17,827 nt of DNA from an uncultured Clostridium sp. Lineage in GTDB: Bacteria > Bacillota > Clostridia > Lachnospirales > Lachnospiraceae. The notes under the pieces were generated by a model. It worked only from the letters and a program-made list of their open reading frames with translations, was not told the DNA's origin and did not search any database. Shown in pieces: positions 15,669 to 17,827 of this stretch. The position numbers and the translations under genes were made by a program. The stretch spans positions 1 to 17,827 of the forward strand of contig CALELW010000251.1 in assembly GCA_937902905.1 (NCBI GenBank). Reading direction: 5' to 3'. Every line of letters begins with the position of its first letter. The first letter of the stretch is position 1.

Positions 15669-17105
15669 TTGAAGAAAGTATTATTTGTTGCTTCTGAATG
15701 TGTTCCTTTTATAAAAACCGGTGGATTGGCAGACGTTGTCGGTTCGCTTCCAAAGTATTTTGATAAGAGTAAATATGATGTACGGGTTATGATTCCAAAA
15801 TACACTGCGATACCGGAAGAGTATAAAAACCAGATGCATTATATCACGCATTTTTATCTTGATCTTGCATGGCGCAAGCAGTATGTCGGTGTGTTTGAAA
15901 TGGAATTAAATGGTGTTAAATTCTATTTTCTTGATAATGAATTTTATTTTAGCGGCAGTAAGCCTTATGGTGAAATTTATCAGGATATTGAAAAGTTTGC
16001 CTTTTTTGATAAAGCAGCGTTATCGACACTGCCTGTGATTGATTTCCGTCCGGATATTATTCACTGCCATGACTGGCAGACCGGATTAATCCCGGTATAT
16101 CTGCATGATGCATTCCAGCAGGGTGAATTTTATCGCGGGATTCAGTCGATTATGACGATACATAACTTGAAATTCCAGGGAGTCTGGGATAAAAAGACGG
16201 TTATGGACACAGCAGGTTTGGATGCGTACTATTTTACACCTGATAAATTGGAAGCCTTTGGGGATGCCAATTATCTAAAGGGTGGTCTTGTCTACGCAGA
16301 CCAGATTACGACCGTAAGTGATACTTATGCCGAAGAGATTAAGACACCATTTTATGGGGAAAGATTAGATGGCTTGATTAATGCAAAGGCAGGGTGTCTG
16401 ACCGGAATTGTAAATGGTCTTGATTATGATGAGTATAATCCGGCAAAAGATCCGCTCATTTATGCAAATTATGATGCAAGGACATTCCGTAAAGAAAAAA
16501 TTAAAAATAAGCGCGGCCTTCAGAAAGAACTTGGTCTTTCCCAGGATGACAAGAAGTTCATGATTGGTATTGTGTCGAGACTGACCGACCAAAAGGGCTT
16601 TGATTTGATTGATTATGTGATTGAAGAAATCTGCGCAGAAGATACACAGCTTGTGGTGCTTGGTACCGGAGAAGAAAAGTATGAAAATCTGTTCCGTCAT
16701 TTTGCATGGAAATATCCGGACCGCGTATCGGCGAATATTTACTATTCCAATGAGCGCTCGCACAAAATTTATGCGGCGTGTGATGCCTTTTTGATGCCAT
16801 CGCTGTTTGAACCGTGCGGATTAAGCCAGCTGATGAGTCTTCGCTATGGTACGGTTCCGATTGTAAGGGAGACCGGTGGACTTAAAGATACGGTAGAGCC
16901 TTATAATGAATATGAGAGCAAAGGAACCGGTTTCTCATTCAGTAATTACAATGCGCATGAGATGCTCAATACCATCCGCTATGCAAAAGATGTCTATTAT
17001 AATAGAAAGAGAGAGTGGAATAAGATTATCGACCGCGGCATGGCAATGGATTTTTCATGGAAGAATTCAGCGAAAAAATATGAGCAGTTGTATGACAGAA
17101 TGTAA
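15669..17105 (+). CDS. glgA: Glycogen synthase (ADP-glucose type, GT5)
   Basis: GlgA extends alpha-1,4-glucan chains from ADP-glucose, building glycogen; in Clostridia this store is made before sporulation. 478 residues, normal for bacterial GlgA. Visible motifs are the donor-binding K-T-G-G-L (16-20), H-C-H-D-W-Q-T-G, T-I-H-N-L-K-F-Q-G, V-S-D-T-Y-A-E-E-I, G-I-V-N-G-L-D-Y-D-E-Y-N-P, S-R-L-T-D-Q-K-G-F, and the C-terminal catalytic M-P-S-L-F-E-P-C-G-L-S-Q-L-M with T-G-G-L-K-D-T-V. The start is TTG, with GGGGAG seven bases upstream; the protein then begins M-K-K-V-L-F-V-A-S-E as in homologues. Other glg genes are not in the window, so the pathway is split or lies elsewhere. No strong terminator follows. 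Confidence 0.96.
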   Translation: MKKVLFVASECVPFIKTGGLADVVGSLPKYFDKSKYDVRVMIPKYTAIPEEYKNQMHYITHFYLDLAWRKQYVGVFEMELNGVKFYFLDNEFYFSGSKPYGEIYQDIEKFAFFDKAALSTLPVIDFRPDIIHCHDWQTGLIPVYLHDAFQQGEFYRGIQSIMTIHNLKFQGVWDKKTVMDTAGLDAYYFTPDKLEAFGDANYLKGGLVYADQITTVSDTYAEEIKTPFYGERLDGLINAKAGCLTGIVNGLDYDEYNPAKDPLIYANYDARTFRKEKIKNKRGLQKELGLSQDDKKFMIGIVSRLTDQKGFDLIDYVIEEICAEDTQLVVLGTGEEKYENLFRHFAWKYPDRVSANIYYSNERSHKIYAACDAFLMPSLFEPCGLSQLMSLRYGTVPIVRETGGLKDTVEPYNEYESKGTGFSFSNYNAHEMLNTIRYAKDVYYNRKREWNKIIDRGMAMDFSWKNSAKKYEQLYDRM

Positions 17106-17132
17106 AAAAATACAAATTATTTGAATTTACTC

Positions 17133-17161
17133 TTGAATTTTATTACGGAATTGGGTAGAAT
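17133..17161 (+). promoter_or_regulatory. Sigma-A promoter of gap
   Basis: TTGAAT (17133-17138), a 17-base spacer and TAGAAT (17156-17161) give a strong promoter with a start near 17168, leaving a 5' leader of about 59 bases. Confidence 0.7.
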
Positions 17162-17172
17162 AGGTTCTAGAA

Positions 17173-17194
17173 GTTTGTATATTTTTTAACAAAC
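17173..17194 (+). other. Hairpin in the gap 5' leader
   Basis: GTTTGT (17173-17178) pairs with ACAAAC (17189-17194) around a ten-base A/T loop, within the first bases of the predicted transcript. It may protect the abundant gap mRNA from decay or bind a regulator; a GC-poor six-base stem is modest evidence. Confidence 0.4.
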
Positions 17195-17226
17195 CAAAAT
17201 TTTAACTATTTTTAGGAGGAAATATC

Positions 17227-17827
17227 ATGTCAGTAAAAGTAGCGATTAACGGATTTGGACGTATCGGACGTCTTGCATTCAGACAGATGTTTGGTGCAGA
17301 AGGTTATGAAGTAGTAGCAATTAACGATTTGACAAGCCCTAAGATGCTTGCACACCTTTTGAAGTATGATTCTTCTCAGGGTAAATATGAGAAAGCAGAT
17401 ACTGTTTCTGCAAGTGATGATTCCATCACAGTAGATGGTAAAGAGATTAAAATCTATGCTTTCCCAGATGCAAACAACTGCCCATGGGGTGAGCTTGGTG
17501 TAGACGTAGTTCTGGAGTGCTCCGGATTCTATACATCCAAAGAAAAAGCACAGGCTCATATCAATGCAGGTGCTAGAAAAGTTGTTATCTCTGCTCCAGC
17601 AGGAAATGACCTTCCTACTATCGTATATAACACAAACCACGAGACATTGAAAGCAGAGGATACTATCATTTCCGCAGCTTCTTGTACAACAAACTGTCTT
17701 GCTCCTATGGCAGACGCATTGAACAAATATGCTGCAATCCAGTCTGGTATCATGGTTACAATCCATGCTTACACAGGTGATCAGATGACTCTTGATTGTC
17801 CTCAGAGAAAGGGTGACCTCAGAAGAT
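17227..17827 (+). CDS. gap: Glyceraldehyde-3-phosphate dehydrogenase (3' partial)
   Basis: GAPDH oxidises and phosphorylates glyceraldehyde-3-phosphate with NAD in glycolysis. The frame is open through the window end; 200 residues are visible, about 60 percent of the enzyme. The Rossmann motif G-F-G-R-I-G-R (9-15), the NAD-specific N32-D33, the S-A-P-A-G segment (122-126) and the catalytic Cys153 in S-C-T-T-N-C are present, with H180 as the general base in T-I-H-A-Y-T-G-D-Q. Residue 191 is Cys where homologues commonly have Gly (L-D-G-P). AGGAGGA six bases upstream sets the ATG. Codon choice is visibly more biased (many GGT, GTA, CTT, TCT) than in neighbours, as expected for a highly expressed gene. 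It has its own promoter, so it is probably separate from glgA. Confidence 0.97.
   Translation, partial: MSVKVAINGFGRIGRLAFRQMFGAEGYEVVAINDLTSPKMLAHLLKYDSSQGKYEKADTVSASDDSITVDGKEIKIYAFPDANNCPWGELGVDVVLECSGFYTSKEKAQAHINAGARKVVISAPAGNDLPTIVYNTNHETLKAEDTIISAASCTTNCLAPMADALNKYAAIQSGIMVTIHAYTGDQMTLDCPQRKGDLRR

Noticed and set aside
17230..17766. 178-codon open frame on the minus strand
   Set aside because: It is opposite gap, whose biased codon use commonly creates long antisense frames; the product is Cys/Ile-rich and unlike a real protein.

Overview
The window looks like chromosomal DNA from a low-GC, endospore-forming Clostridia, most likely a Lachnospiraceae-type gut anaerobe. The basis is the recN - spoIVB - spo0A order typical of Clostridia, AT-rich spacers, strong GGAGG-type ribosome binding sites, and a surface proteome built from group-2 bacterial Ig-like (Big_2) modules. 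The family assignment is inference; no rRNA or other taxonomic marker is present. I see no tRNA, rRNA, CRISPR array, transposase or prophage gene.

Left part (1-4900): the 3' end of a polytopic membrane protein, probably a GT-C type glycosyltransferase, runs rightward into a long hairpin that also ends a leftward operon. That operon reads typA (ribosome-associated GTPase), then a DUF2156/LPG_synthase_C-type acyl- or aminoacyl-transferase-like protein, then a GT2 glycosyltransferase fused to a GtrA membrane domain. It starts from a near-consensus promoter whose -10 box sits inside a palindrome.

Middle (4901-13360): a rightward run of a secreted CotH-type kinase-like protein with an extremely lysine-rich Ig-like module, a free-standing GtrA protein, a 1311-residue surface protein with ten clear C-terminal Ig-like repeats, and recN. 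Only 18 bases separate the giant surface gene from recN, and the first convincing terminator lies after recN.

Right part (13361-17827): spoIVB (sporulation signalling protease), spo0A (sporulation master regulator, with a complex upstream region), glgA (glycogen synthase), and the first two thirds of gap (glyceraldehyde-3-phosphate dehydrogenase), which runs off the window. The last two have clear sigma-A-type promoters.

How the genes may work together: GT-C-like protein, GT2-GtrA fusion and a second GtrA are the parts list of a Gtr-type three-component extracytoplasmic glycosylation pathway (undecaprenyl-phosphate-sugar synthesis, flipping, transfer outside). They surround a CotH-like kinase and a very large secreted Ig-like protein, both plausible acceptors or partners. 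The best candidate for something undescribed is this surface-modification neighbourhood wedged between typA and the recN-spoIVB-spo0A block. The functional link is inference; the gene content and layout are read from the sequence. Start codons are often non-ATG: TTG for the GT2-GtrA gene, recN and glgA, and GTG for spo0A.
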